Under the pieces are notes generated by a model. The model was not told the DNA's origin. It saw only the letters and a list, made by a program, of their open reading frames with translations, and made no database searches. Below are positions 17,767 to 25,533 of a stretch of DNA of 64,000 nt, one piece after another. Position 1 is the first letter of the stretch; every line of letters starts with the position of its first letter. The DNA comes from JBGPHT01 sp041484525 (lineage in GTDB: Bacteria > Acidobacteriota > Terriglobia > Bryobacterales > Bryobacteraceae): assembly GCA_041484525.1 (NCBI GenBank), contig JBGPHT010000009.1:25947-89946 (forward strand), given 5' to 3'. Position numbers and translations under genes: made by a program.

Positions 17767-18510
17767 CTACGACGCCTTCCTGAGTTCCTCTAAAGCCTTG
17801 AAAACAGGCAGCGTATGCGCACCAGAATGGACCGTATAGCGGACGACATCCGCGAAAAATTCCGGGGTGCATCCGTACGGACTCGGGTCATCACAGATGT
17901 CGTGCGTGGCGAGAATGAGCCAGCCGTTGGCCCTTCGGTTCAAATCGATTATGTCCTTTACTTTCTGGATGCTATCCCGGCTCTTTTCCAGAAAGTAAGC
18001 GGATAGTTGATTGAGGTCCACGCGTCCGGCATTCAGGGTCTGGCCGCCGCCGCGACAGCACGGGAAGTGCGTCGCCATGCGAGCTTTTGTCAAGGGCCGC
18101 GGCGGGCTGATGGGGTAGGACAGGCTTCTGAATTCAGCGCCGGGAAGCAGCCGGCCGAGTGCGGCGCGGTTCTCGTTGACCGACTCCACGAACGTTTTCG
18201 TTGCCGTTTGCCACGAATGACAATGCGAAAACGTGTGGCATCCCAACTCGTGTCCCTGTTCGACAACTGCCGCTAAATCCCCCTCGGCAAAGATACGGCC
18301 GCTGGGCGCGTCTTTGCCCGAAAGGCCGAGGGACGTATAGTATGTTCCGGCAATGCCGAAGTGCTTTAGGATGGCGCCGCCGGTCTGTAGGGCGGACGCG
18401 GGAAAATCATCAAATGTAAAGGAAACGAGAGGTTCCTTGGAGTTGATGACAAACGGCCTCCTGAATGACAGGGCCGACATATGCCTCTGATAGTAGCTTT
18501 GAAGTGACAT
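17767..18510 (-). CDS. Polysaccharide deacetylase (NodB homology)
   Basis: A 247-residue carbohydrate esterase family 4-like protein. Motif 1 is SFTFDDFP (catalytic-base Asp and metal Asp), motif 2 is HTFSH (the H-x-x-x-H metal ligands), and a late histidine occurs in LATHDICDD. It would remove N-acetyl groups from a polymer or its lipid-linked precursor. There is no clear signal peptide, as in several exopolysaccharide-locus deacetylases. The start at 18510 gives a one-base gap from the stop of the O-antigen ligase-like gene, indicating coupled translation. The substrate is probably the glycan of this locus (inference). Confidence 0.87.
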   Translation of the reverse strand: MSLQSYYQRHMSALSFRRPFVINSKEPLVSFTFDDFPASALQTGGAILKHFGIAGTYYTSLGLSGKDAPSGRIFAEGDLAAVVEQGHELGCHTFSHCHSWQTATKTFVESVNENRAALGRLLPGAEFRSLSYPISPPRPLTKARMATHFPCCRGGGQTLNAGRVDLNQLSAYFLEKSRDSIQKVKDIIDLNRRANGWLILATHDICDDPSPYGCTPEFFADVVRYTVHSGAHTLPVFKALEELRKAS

Positions 18511-18511
18511 T

Positions 18512-19966
18512 TTAATGCCCGGCCCAGCCGTCGGCACTTCTGGTGCCGGCTAGAGAAATCGGGCGAGGAACAAGATCGAAAGCGTCTTCTGTCGCGTTCC
18601 GGTGAGTACTCACCTTAAGGTTGTCAGGCCCATGGCGCGCCTTGTTCTTAGCAGACGCGAAAGCCGGAACGGCGACCACCGAAAACAGAAAAGCGATGTA
18701 TACCGGTTGCATCACCTTGAACGCTCCCTCGGTGATGTTGTAGACCGCCGCGATCAGCAGAAATGACAGCTTAAGAGTGGCGAATGGAAGGTTTCGCTTA
18801 AATGCGTCGGCGATGTTCAGGAGTCCGGCGAACATCAGGATTATCAGGAGCCCAAGCCCTATATAGCCCAGGTTCAGATACGTGTCGATATAACCGTTAT
18901 GCGCCTGATTGGGATGAAAGGGGTACTTCTGCCAGAAATACTCGGCCCTGGCGCCCAGCCAGAAGCTTTCAAAGCCGGTCCCCAGCAATGGATTCACGTC
19001 GAGATGAAGTACGTCGTTCCAGATATCCGTCCGGCCCGTCAAATTGGGGTCCCGTCCCACAGCTTCCACCAGAAATGTGTATGCGTCGTTGAACACATAC
19101 GAAAGCAGCCCCACGAAGGCGATCGCGCCGGCGAGAATGTACACGGTCCTGGGACGAATTCTCTTGCCGCGGGTGCTCACGAAGATCACCACAGATCCCA
19201 GAAAGAAACAGCTCCAGGAAGTCGAGGACCTGGCCATGTGCAGCAGGTAGACGGTCATCACCAGTACGATTCCGTGAGCGGCCAGAACTCCTTTACGGCT
19301 GGGAATCGTTTTATTCCGCCATGCCTCGATAACTCTCCACACCGAAGCCAGGCCGAAGATCAGACAAATAGCGCCGAGGCCGTTCTTGTCGGTGGATACG
19401 CCGGTCTCAAATGCGGTCCAGGTCCACCGGAAATATCCGCGGCTCAAGTCGGGATAGTATTTAACGAAGAGTACGGAAAGTCCAATCAAAAAAAAGCCGG
19501 TTCGCGCAAAGAGCCGTTTGATTGCGGCGGCTGGATCGTCATCCGTTAAGACCACAAAAACCATGGTGACGTTTCCCGTGAACTTGATCCAGCGCTTCAA
19601 CGCTACGAAAGGGAAGTCAGACCACAGAATACTGGCTGCACAATAGAGGAAGAACAGGATCAGCCATCCATTGGCCCGAAAAAACTGGCCGGTTCGCCGG
19701 CTCCGCAAAACCAGCACGGCCATGCCGGCGATCTGTAGCACCGTGAGGATCGCACGGTCCAGCGGGCTGCCCTCGAGGTATTGGTCGGGCGAGTCCATCA
19801 GGACTCCGGCTCCGAGCCATTGCGAGACCATGCGCGAGGCGCCGATGAAGACCCACGCGCAAGGCAGCCAGAGGAAAGGCGACGTCTTCGCGGTGCGGTC
19901 GCGGCTCAGGAAGAACAGCCCCACGATCCCGCAGCAAAACACGACGGCGGCAATTCGGGGAGGCAT
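18512..19966 (-). CDS. O-antigen ligase/polymerase family membrane protein
   Basis: A 484-residue polytopic protein with about 11 membrane helices. The large periplasmic loop and following region carry the Wzy_C/WaaL-type signature: DPNLTGRTDIWND, NPLLGTGFESFW, and HNGYIDTYLNLGYIGLGLL. Members either polymerise lipid-linked repeats (Wzy) or ligate them to an acceptor (WaaL, protein O-glycosylation ligases); the sequence does not tell which. It is tightly packed: 8 bp after the asparagine-synthetase-like gene and 1 bp before the deacetylase. It would act in the periplasm downstream of the flippase at 12574-14109. Confidence 0.88.
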   Translation of the reverse strand: MPPRIAAVVFCCGIVGLFFLSRDRTAKTSPFLWLPCAWVFIGASRMVSQWLGAGVLMDSPDQYLEGSPLDRAILTVLQIAGMAVLVLRSRRTGQFFRANGWLILFFLYCAASILWSDFPFVALKRWIKFTGNVTMVFVVLTDDDPAAAIKRLFARTGFFLIGLSVLFVKYYPDLSRGYFRWTWTAFETGVSTDKNGLGAICLIFGLASVWRVIEAWRNKTIPSRKGVLAAHGIVLVMTVYLLHMARSSTSWSCFFLGSVVIFVSTRGKRIRPRTVYILAGAIAFVGLLSYVFNDAYTFLVEAVGRDPNLTGRTDIWNDVLHLDVNPLLGTGFESFWLGARAEYFWQKYPFHPNQAHNGYIDTYLNLGYIGLGLLIILMFAGLLNIADAFKRNLPFATLKLSFLLIAAVYNITEGAFKVMQPVYIAFLFSVVAVPAFASAKNKARHGPDNLKVSTHRNATEDAFDLVPRPISLAGTRSADGWAGH

Positions 19967-19974
19967 ACGGCAGC

Positions 19975-21798
19975 CTACCTGCCTGCCACCGGTACACGAA
20001 CTGGCACCGGAGCGGGATCGAGAAGCGTACGCATCATGAGTTCCACGGTCAGCAACTTGTGAATCTCAAGAGTGTAGTTCCGCATTCCCTTGAGGTGGCT
20101 GTTGACTATGGTTTCGACGGTTTTTCTATCTATGTGGGGCCGCGAAAGAGTCTTCGGATCGAGCAGCAGTTCCCGGACAAACTTCGATAGATAGCTCCGG
20201 TACCACACTCGATAGTGGTAGAACTTATGCCGGCCGAGAAAGAGACGTTCGGGATGAAGGCCCGAAATCAGGCGGTCGAAGGGGACGGCCGCTTGCGGCA
20301 TCCCGTAATCATAGCCGTATTCAGCCTTGAATTCGAACTTGAGAAGAGACCGGCGGATAGATCCCCATAGCCGGCCTCCGCCGCTGCCGACGCCTATGTC
20401 GGTCGGGAGCCGCTGCAGGGCTGGGCTGGCGTCGCCGATCAGCCGCTGGCAAACGCCGTCACTGGTTCCGGCTGCTGCCGGGGCGCGGAAGATGGTCCGC
20501 ACAAAGTCATTATCCAGGTAGGGAGATCGGACCGATAACTGCGTCTGCTCGAGCGCGTATAATCCGTAATGGTGCCAGGGAGCCTGCTTGAACACGGCAA
20601 AGGAAAGCGGATGAACTCGAATCATCTCTCGATAAGTCTTTTCCGCCTGGTCAAGGCTGGAGAGAAGCTCGGGTTGGTAGAGGCCCGGCAATGGTTTCAC
20701 CGGCTTGAACGCGCGGACTTGCCGCAGCACTTCCCCGCCGTAGTTGCCGGTCATTCGCACCGGGGCAATCTGCCGCGCCAGCTCGTTGACGTACAGGTCC
20801 GGCGCCCGGCTCACGTCGGCGCATCCGTCCGTGAGATAGACTGTCCGCTCGGCGTAGTGAGCAAAGCGATCGAGAAAGGCCTGGTCTACCCGGATGACTT
20901 CGTGCTGCTGTTCGCATATGCCAGCCACCTGGCGCGCCACCCGAACGTCCCTGCATTCGCGGAACATGCCCCCGAACGTGTAGCAGGGCAGGCTGTTCTT
21001 GGGGGCCTTGTGCCACGCCATGACCATCCGCGTATCGAGTCCCCCGGTCAGCGACATCCCAAGCCGCTCCGGGCCCTCGAAGTACCGCGGGAGATTTTTC
21101 GAAAAGGCGTCGCGCAGTCCCCGGTAGTAGGTTTCCGGATCCTCCTGCGTCTGGTTCTCCCATTCTCGAGGTTCGAAATAGGATGCCTTTTTCACCGGTA
21201 AGCGGCCCTCGAACGTCCAACTGGCCGCGCCCGGAAGCACGTGGATCCCTTCAAATAAAGTCCGATTCTCCAGAACGCAACCGCAGGAAAGAAGCTCTCC
21301 CAGTGCTTGCAGGTTCAGACTCCGCAGCTCGGGGCGCACCGCCAGGATGGCCTTGGCCTCCGCGGCAAAATAGAACGTTCCGGGCGCTTCGTGATAGTAG
21401 ATCCGGTTCATTCCGTAGCGGTCGTTGAACAGCTTGGCGGTACGACGCGCCCGGTCGATCGCGATGCCGTGAAACCTTCCGTTCAATCCCGCCGGAAAGG
21501 ACCGGTCGTCCGCATACCGGTCGACGAGGTAGGATTCGGCGGCGCCGCCCACACCCGGCTCCGAGAAGTCCTCGCCGGAAAACACGAGTACGACATCTCC
21601 GCGCCCGTTCCGCAGGGGCATTCGGCCGGAAAGCGAACCTTTCCGTAAGCACCATCCTACGTACACACCGGCCGGCTCGTCCACCCACGTTCCCGTGGAG
21701 TAGAAAGACTCGTGGCGCAGCTCCTCAACCATGCGCTGCAGCTCAGCCTCGGCGCGTTCGCGGGGCATGTCGCTAATAAGACCGACGATTCCGGGCAT
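19975..21798 (-). CDS. Asparagine-synthetase-like protein lacking the nucleophile Cys
   Basis: A 607-residue class II glutamine amidotransferase plus ATP-pyrophosphatase protein. The N-terminus is MPGIVG: the Cys2 that acts as glutaminase nucleophile in AsnB (MCGI) is Pro here, and no other ATG would restore it. The rest of the fold is kept (FNDRYGMNRIYY, AAEAKAIL), and the synthetase PP-loop reads SLTGGLDTRM. It may therefore use free ammonia or another amine, or amidate a sugar acid by a different route. Related proteins are common in exopolysaccharide loci next to FemAB-like and deacetylase genes, as here. It follows tRNA-Thr by 67 bp, with AAGGA 11 bases before the ATG. Confidence 0.85.
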   Translation of the reverse strand: MPGIVGLISDMPRERAEAELQRMVEELRHESFYSTGTWVDEPAGVYVGWCLRKGSLSGRMPLRNGRGDVVLVFSGEDFSEPGVGGAAESYLVDRYADDRSFPAGLNGRFHGIAIDRARRTAKLFNDRYGMNRIYYHEAPGTFYFAAEAKAILAVRPELRSLNLQALGELLSCGCVLENRTLFEGIHVLPGAASWTFEGRLPVKKASYFEPREWENQTQEDPETYYRGLRDAFSKNLPRYFEGPERLGMSLTGGLDTRMVMAWHKAPKNSLPCYTFGGMFRECRDVRVARQVAGICEQQHEVIRVDQAFLDRFAHYAERTVYLTDGCADVSRAPDLYVNELARQIAPVRMTGNYGGEVLRQVRAFKPVKPLPGLYQPELLSSLDQAEKTYREMIRVHPLSFAVFKQAPWHHYGLYALEQTQLSVRSPYLDNDFVRTIFRAPAAAGTSDGVCQRLIGDASPALQRLPTDIGVGSGGGRLWGSIRRSLLKFEFKAEYGYDYGMPQAAVPFDRLISGLHPERLFLGRHKFYHYRVWYRSYLSKFVRELLLDPKTLSRPHIDRKTVETIVNSHLKGMRNYTLEIHKLLTVELMMRTLLDPAPVPVRVPVAGR

Positions 21799-21865
21799 TA
21801 GATTCGGATTCCTTCAGCTTCGAAGAACATTTTTTTCAGAGGCGGGGCGCCAACGGTTAAAGAGT

Positions 21866-21940
21866 TGGAGCCGGCGGGGGGAATCGGACACCCCATCTGC
21901 CGAGTACGATTCGGCTGCTCTACCGTTGAGCTACACCGGC
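21866..21940 (-). tRNA. tRNA-Thr (anticodon CGT), atypical T arm
   Basis: This folds by hand as a tRNA with encoded CCA: acceptor GCCGGTG/CGCCGGC, TA at 8-9, D stem GCTC/GAGC with GG in the loop, anticodon stem GCCGA/TCGGC, and loop ATCGTAC (anticodon CGT, codon ACG, Thr). The T arm is odd. Its stem GGGTG/CCCCC has one T-C mismatch, and the loop reads TCCGATT, with C at position 55 where a T is nearly universal. It may be functional with reduced stability or decaying. Its first ten bases overlap the 3' end of the FemAB-like gene. Confidence 0.82.
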
Positions 21941-22911
21941 TTATTGGCCTGCCTGACATTATGCCATTTGGCGCGCGCATCGACGCCTGCTTTTATTATG
22001 CTATGCGGCAGGACGCCGTGAAGACCTTTATGAAGTTTTAACTTCATACATACTGCACCCCAGCTTGTCAAGGGCACATAGAATCTAGGTACTAAGACCT
22101 CTCGAAAACCATTACGAACTTTGAACTCGCGTAACGAACTGTCGCCCTTGTTACCGTAGTTAAACTTACCATATGCCAGAGACTTGATTCCCTTCGCCGC
22201 ACACATCCCGACCGCTTTGGCAATCATCGCATTGGCAGGCCGTTTGTCGGAGTGGCTGGCCTTCGGCATACATTGCAAGATGGATGCCACATCGCCCCGG
22301 TAGACAAGTTTCAGAAATCCCACCAACTCCTTGTCCACATGCGCGCCTATCAAACAGCTACGATCTAAGAACGCCGAATGGTCCCGTCTTACCTGGTCCG
22401 CTGTCTTTCCGTAGTGAAGGTTAGGCCGTCCCTGGCGCACGGGGGAGTCATTGTTCAACTCCATCAATCCCAGGATCAACTCCTCATTAAACTCCACCAG
22501 GGTAATCGCGACTCCCCGCTTTTCCGACCGCCTTACGTTCTTGCGGCTCTCCTGCGGCAAACCGGTCCACCATTCCTCGAAGTTGGAAGTATCAGCGGCG
22601 GCGATGCTCTCGTATTCTAACGGGTAATCGTATCTGGGCTGCGTCGCGGGCAGTTTCTGCATGAATGTGAAAATGTCCGCGCGGAGTCCGCCTCGTCCCT
22701 GCGCCTTCAAAGTCTTGATGCAGAGTTCCGGGTCCTGCAGCTCCGTCTCGAGCCACTCCTCGTCATGCACGGACGCGATTCTCAACCCGCGCCCCTTGAC
22801 GACGATCGTATGCTCATTGAATTCCATCGCCGGGACGCTGATCCACCGCCCCTTGACGCTGATCTCGATTCGATTGCCTTGAATCTTACGAGGAAGTACT
22901 GACGCAGTCAC
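21931..22911 (-). CDS. FemAB-like GNAT-fold acyl/aminoacyltransferase
   Basis: A 326-residue protein of the FemAB/GNAT (Acetyltransf_6) type found in exopolysaccharide loci. The N-terminal half has PRYDYPLEYE and WTGLPQESRKNVRRSEKRG, the latter typical of FemAB-like N-acyltransferases; the second half has LIGAHVDKELVGFLKLVYRG and a GIKSLAYGKFNYG stretch. It probably transfers an acyl or aminoacyl group to an amino sugar or other amine acceptor; the donor is unknown. The stop codon TAG is formed by bases 8-10 of the downstream tRNA-Thr, a 10-nt overlap in the same orientation. Confidence 0.8.
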   Translation of the reverse strand: MTASVLPRKIQGNRIEISVKGRWISVPAMEFNEHTIVVKGRGLRIASVHDEEWLETELQDPELCIKTLKAQGRGGLRADIFTFMQKLPATQPRYDYPLEYESIAAADTSNFEEWWTGLPQESRKNVRRSEKRGVAITLVEFNEELILGLMELNNDSPVRQGRPNLHYGKTADQVRRDHSAFLDRSCLIGAHVDKELVGFLKLVYRGDVASILQCMPKASHSDKRPANAMIAKAVGMCAAKGIKSLAYGKFNYGNKGDSSLREFKVRNGFREVLVPRFYVPLTSWGAVCMKLKLHKGLHGVLPHSIIKAGVDARAKWHNVRQANKPV

Positions 22912-22981
22912 TAACGCTTACCCCTGTTATCAACGATCATGTTATTAGTTTGGATTCTGGTCTGGAGCCAGGCATTGCCGG

Positions 22982-24841
22982 CTAATCGAGCTTGAACTCG
23001 CTCCGCCAGTCCGACGTTTCGTTCCACTTCGGCTGCTCTTTCTTGTCCATCACGTAGTCGCCCACCACCAGAAAATCCATCTCGGTCCGCATGAAACATC
23101 GATAGGCGTCATCCGGTGTGCCGACGATCGGCTCGCCGCGGACATTGAAGCTGGTGTTCACGATGACTCCGTACCCGGTCAGCTTCTTGAATTCATCGAT
23201 CAGCTCCCAATAGCGCGGGTTGGTGTCGTGGCTTACGCTTTGAATGCGGGCGGAGTAATCGATGTGAGTGATGGAGGGCAGGTCCGATCGCAGGAAATAA
23301 AGCCGGTCGTACAGCGGCCGGTCATCGTAACCAGGCGGAAGGGGAATCTTCTTCTCGTCCTGTATTCCGGTAACTAACAGCATGTACGGAGACGGCCGGT
23401 CAAGGTCGAAGTGCTTGTCGATGTCCTCTTCGAGGACCGAAGGCGCAAACGGCCGGAACCCTTCCCGGTACTTGATCTTCAAGTTCATCCGCTTTTGCAT
23501 CTCGGGATTCCTGGCGTCTCCGAGGATGCTCCGGTTCCCCAGCGCGCGCGGTCCGAATTCCATGCGGCCCTGGAACCAGCCGACGACGTTTCCATCAACC
23601 AGCTTGGCGGCTACGTCGGCCGCGAGCGTGCCGAAATTGTCGTAGCGGCGAGCCTTGGCGCCGCGCCGTTCGAGCGCCCGGCCGATCTCCTTCGATGAGA
23701 ATTCCGGTCCGAGGTAGGAACCCTTCATGGCGTCGTGGCGGCCGTCGGCTTGCCGCTCATTTCCCTGGTGAATGTGCCAGACCGCATACGCAGCCCCGAC
23801 GGCGCCCCCGGCGTCGCCCGCGGCCGGCTGAATCCAAAGATCGTCGAAGATCCCCGCTTTCAGGAGCTTTCCATTAGCTACGCAGTTGAGCGCGACGCCG
23901 CCAGCCAACACCAGATTCTTGCAGCCAGTTACCTGCCGGGCGGTGCAAGCCAGCCGGAGCATGATTTCCTCGGTCACTTCCTGAATCGCCAGCGCCATAT
24001 CCATGTATGCCTGGGATATCTCGGACTCCGCACTGCGGCGGGGAAGCCCAAAAAGCTGTTCCCACCGGCGTTCGTCCACCATCTTCAATCCGGTGGCGTA
24101 ATCGAAGTACTCCATGTTCAGAATGATCGATCCATCTTTCCGGATATCGACGAGATCGCTCTTAATCTTTTTCTTATACTCTTCCGTCCGCTGCGAACCC
24201 GGATTCCCATACGGCGCCAAACCCATGAGTTTGTACTCGCCGCTGTTCACCCGGAATCCGGTGTAATAAGTGAAGGCAGAGTACAGCAGACCTATGGAAT
24301 GGGGAAACGCCAACTCTCTTTGTATCTCGATGTCTTTCCCGCGTCCGCGCCCGATGGTCGTGGTGGCCCATTCGCCAACGCCGTCGATCGTGAGAATCGC
24401 GGCTTCCTGGAATGGCGAAGGGTAAAAGGCGCTGGCGGCGTGCGACAGGTGATGCTCGGGATAGTAGATTGGGACCTTACGATCGCCCAGCTCCGTCAGA
24501 CAGTCGGCGAGCACGCGCCGGAGAAAGAGCTTTTCCTTCACCCACACCGGGATCGCCGACAGGAAGCTCCGCAGACCGCGCGGCGCAAACGCATGATACG
24601 TCTCGAGCAGCCGCTCGAATTTCAGAAACGGCTTGTCGTAAAACGCGATTGCCCCGATGTCGCCAAAATCGATGCCGGACTCCTCGAGAACGTAGCGGCA
24701 CGCATGAATGGGGAATGCCGGATCATGCTTGTTGCGGGTGAATCGCTCTTCCTGCGCCGCGGCCACGATCTCTCCGTCGACCAGCATCGCCGCGGCGCTG
24801 TCGTGATAGAAGGCCGATATCCCGAGGATGGCATTTCTCAT
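22982..24841 (-). CDS. Carbamoyltransferase, NodU/CmcH family
   Basis: A 619-residue protein, the usual length for the family. The N-terminal Kae1/YrdC-linked ASKHA-like domain carries GISAFYHDSAAAML, the histidine motif HHLSHAASAFYPSPF, and GVGEWATTTIG. NSGEYKLMGLAPYG follows. The C-terminal domain has GWFQGRMEFGPRALGNRSIL and NTSFNVRGEPIV. Members transfer carbamoyl from carbamoyl phosphate, through an ATP-dependent carbamoyladenylate, to a hydroxyl on a sugar or natural product. With the DUF5989, SxtJ-like and SGNH genes immediately upstream it forms a recurring module, so carbamoylation of the surface glycan is the best inference. Confidence 0.92.
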   Translation of the reverse strand: MRNAILGISAFYHDSAAAMLVDGEIVAAAQEERFTRNKHDPAFPIHACRYVLEESGIDFGDIGAIAFYDKPFLKFERLLETYHAFAPRGLRSFLSAIPVWVKEKLFLRRVLADCLTELGDRKVPIYYPEHHLSHAASAFYPSPFQEAAILTIDGVGEWATTTIGRGRGKDIEIQRELAFPHSIGLLYSAFTYYTGFRVNSGEYKLMGLAPYGNPGSQRTEEYKKKIKSDLVDIRKDGSIILNMEYFDYATGLKMVDERRWEQLFGLPRRSAESEISQAYMDMALAIQEVTEEIMLRLACTARQVTGCKNLVLAGGVALNCVANGKLLKAGIFDDLWIQPAAGDAGGAVGAAYAVWHIHQGNERQADGRHDAMKGSYLGPEFSSKEIGRALERRGAKARRYDNFGTLAADVAAKLVDGNVVGWFQGRMEFGPRALGNRSILGDARNPEMQKRMNLKIKYREGFRPFAPSVLEEDIDKHFDLDRPSPYMLLVTGIQDEKKIPLPPGYDDRPLYDRLYFLRSDLPSITHIDYSARIQSVSHDTNPRYWELIDEFKKLTGYGVIVNTSFNVRGEPIVGTPDDAYRCFMRTEMDFLVVGDYVMDKKEQPKWNETSDWRSEFKLD

Positions 24842-24903
24842 ACAGATCTTCTCTTCTCCCTTGCCGCCTGGTGGCTGGCTTACGTAGCTTTTGCGGCCCG
24901 AGA

Positions 24904-25053
24904 TTAAAACAACGTGTAGATAAACGGTGCGATGGCCGACCCGCTGGCCAGCACGATCAGTGCGCCGAACACGAGGAGGCTCAGAATGATGGGAGCCAAC
25001 CAGAACTTCTTCCTATATTTCAGGAAGCCCCACAAGTCTTTCAAGAATTCCAT
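24904..25053 (-). CDS. DUF5989-family small membrane protein
   Basis: A 49-residue protein. It begins MEFLKDLWGFLKYRKKFWL and continues as a single hydrophobic helix (APIILSLLVFGALIVLASGS) with a short tail ending YTLF. Length and the amphipathic LWGFLKYRKKFWL start match DUF5989 proteins, which sit next to NodU-type carbamoyltransferases and SxtJ proteins. The gene is 19 bp after the SxtJ-like gene and 62 bp before the carbamoyltransferase. GGAG lies a few bases upstream of the ATG. It may anchor or regulate the carbamoyltransferase at the membrane; that is inference. Confidence 0.85.
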   Translation of the reverse strand: MEFLKDLWGFLKYRKKFWLAPIILSLLVFGALIVLASGSAIAPFIYTLF

Positions 25054-25072
25054 TGTCGTTTCTCCGTCCTAC

Positions 25073-25462
25073 TTAGTAAGGTGTTTCCAGGTCGCCACGC
25101 ACAAACGTGTGATCTCTCTTCAGCATCACCGATTCCTCGCTCGCTTTGAACGCTCGAAGTTGCAAGGAATCCTTCCCGAGCGCCCTGCGTATCATGCCGA
25201 GCGGGGTCACAAACAGAAAATACACAAGACTGAGCAGGATCGTCGACATCACGTGTCCCAGAAGTTCCGAAAGCCCTAGCCAGACCATGGCGACCGGGCG
25301 GAATATCTTGGGCACCGTCATATCCAGCACCTGCAATGCCATCGCGGCGATTACCAGTTGCGGCCGCCGCGAGACGGTATACAGGATCAGGAGGAGCAAT
25401 ACCATAGCCATACCGGTGTCACGGCTCTGGTCTTTGGTAATGTTTCTCTTGAGTAATGTCAT
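25073..25462 (-). CDS. SxtJ-family membrane protein
   Basis: A 129-residue protein with two or three hydrophobic segments (GMAMVLLLLILYTVS, LVIAAMALQVLDMTVP, and a third around ILLSLVYFLFVTPLGMI). The order DQSRDTG..M..LL then PKIFRPVAMVWLGLSELLG is characteristic of SxtJ-like proteins, first named from saxitoxin clusters, where they also neighbour carbamoyltransferases. Its biochemical role is not established. It is transcribed with the SGNH, DUF5989 and carbamoyltransferase genes. Confidence 0.85.
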   Translation of the reverse strand: MTLLKRNITKDQSRDTGMAMVLLLLILYTVSRRPQLVIAAMALQVLDMTVPKIFRPVAMVWLGLSELLGHVMSTILLSLVYFLFVTPLGMIRRALGKDSLQLRAFKASEESVMLKRDHTFVRGDLETPY

Positions 25463-25533
25463 CTTAGTTAGTCCTGTTCTTGAATGTTACTTGAACCGAA
25501 AGCGGCTCCCCAAGGGACATATCGTCCAAGAGG

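Noticed and set aside
21866..21940. tRNA as an integration site of a genomic island
   Set aside because: No integrase, direct-repeat copy of the tRNA end or change in gene content was found around it.
23735..24907. Long plus-strand open frame (390 codons) opposite the carbamoyltransferase gene
   Set aside because: It is antisense to a clearly conserved gene, has no recognisable domain, and is expected by chance in GC-rich coding DNA.
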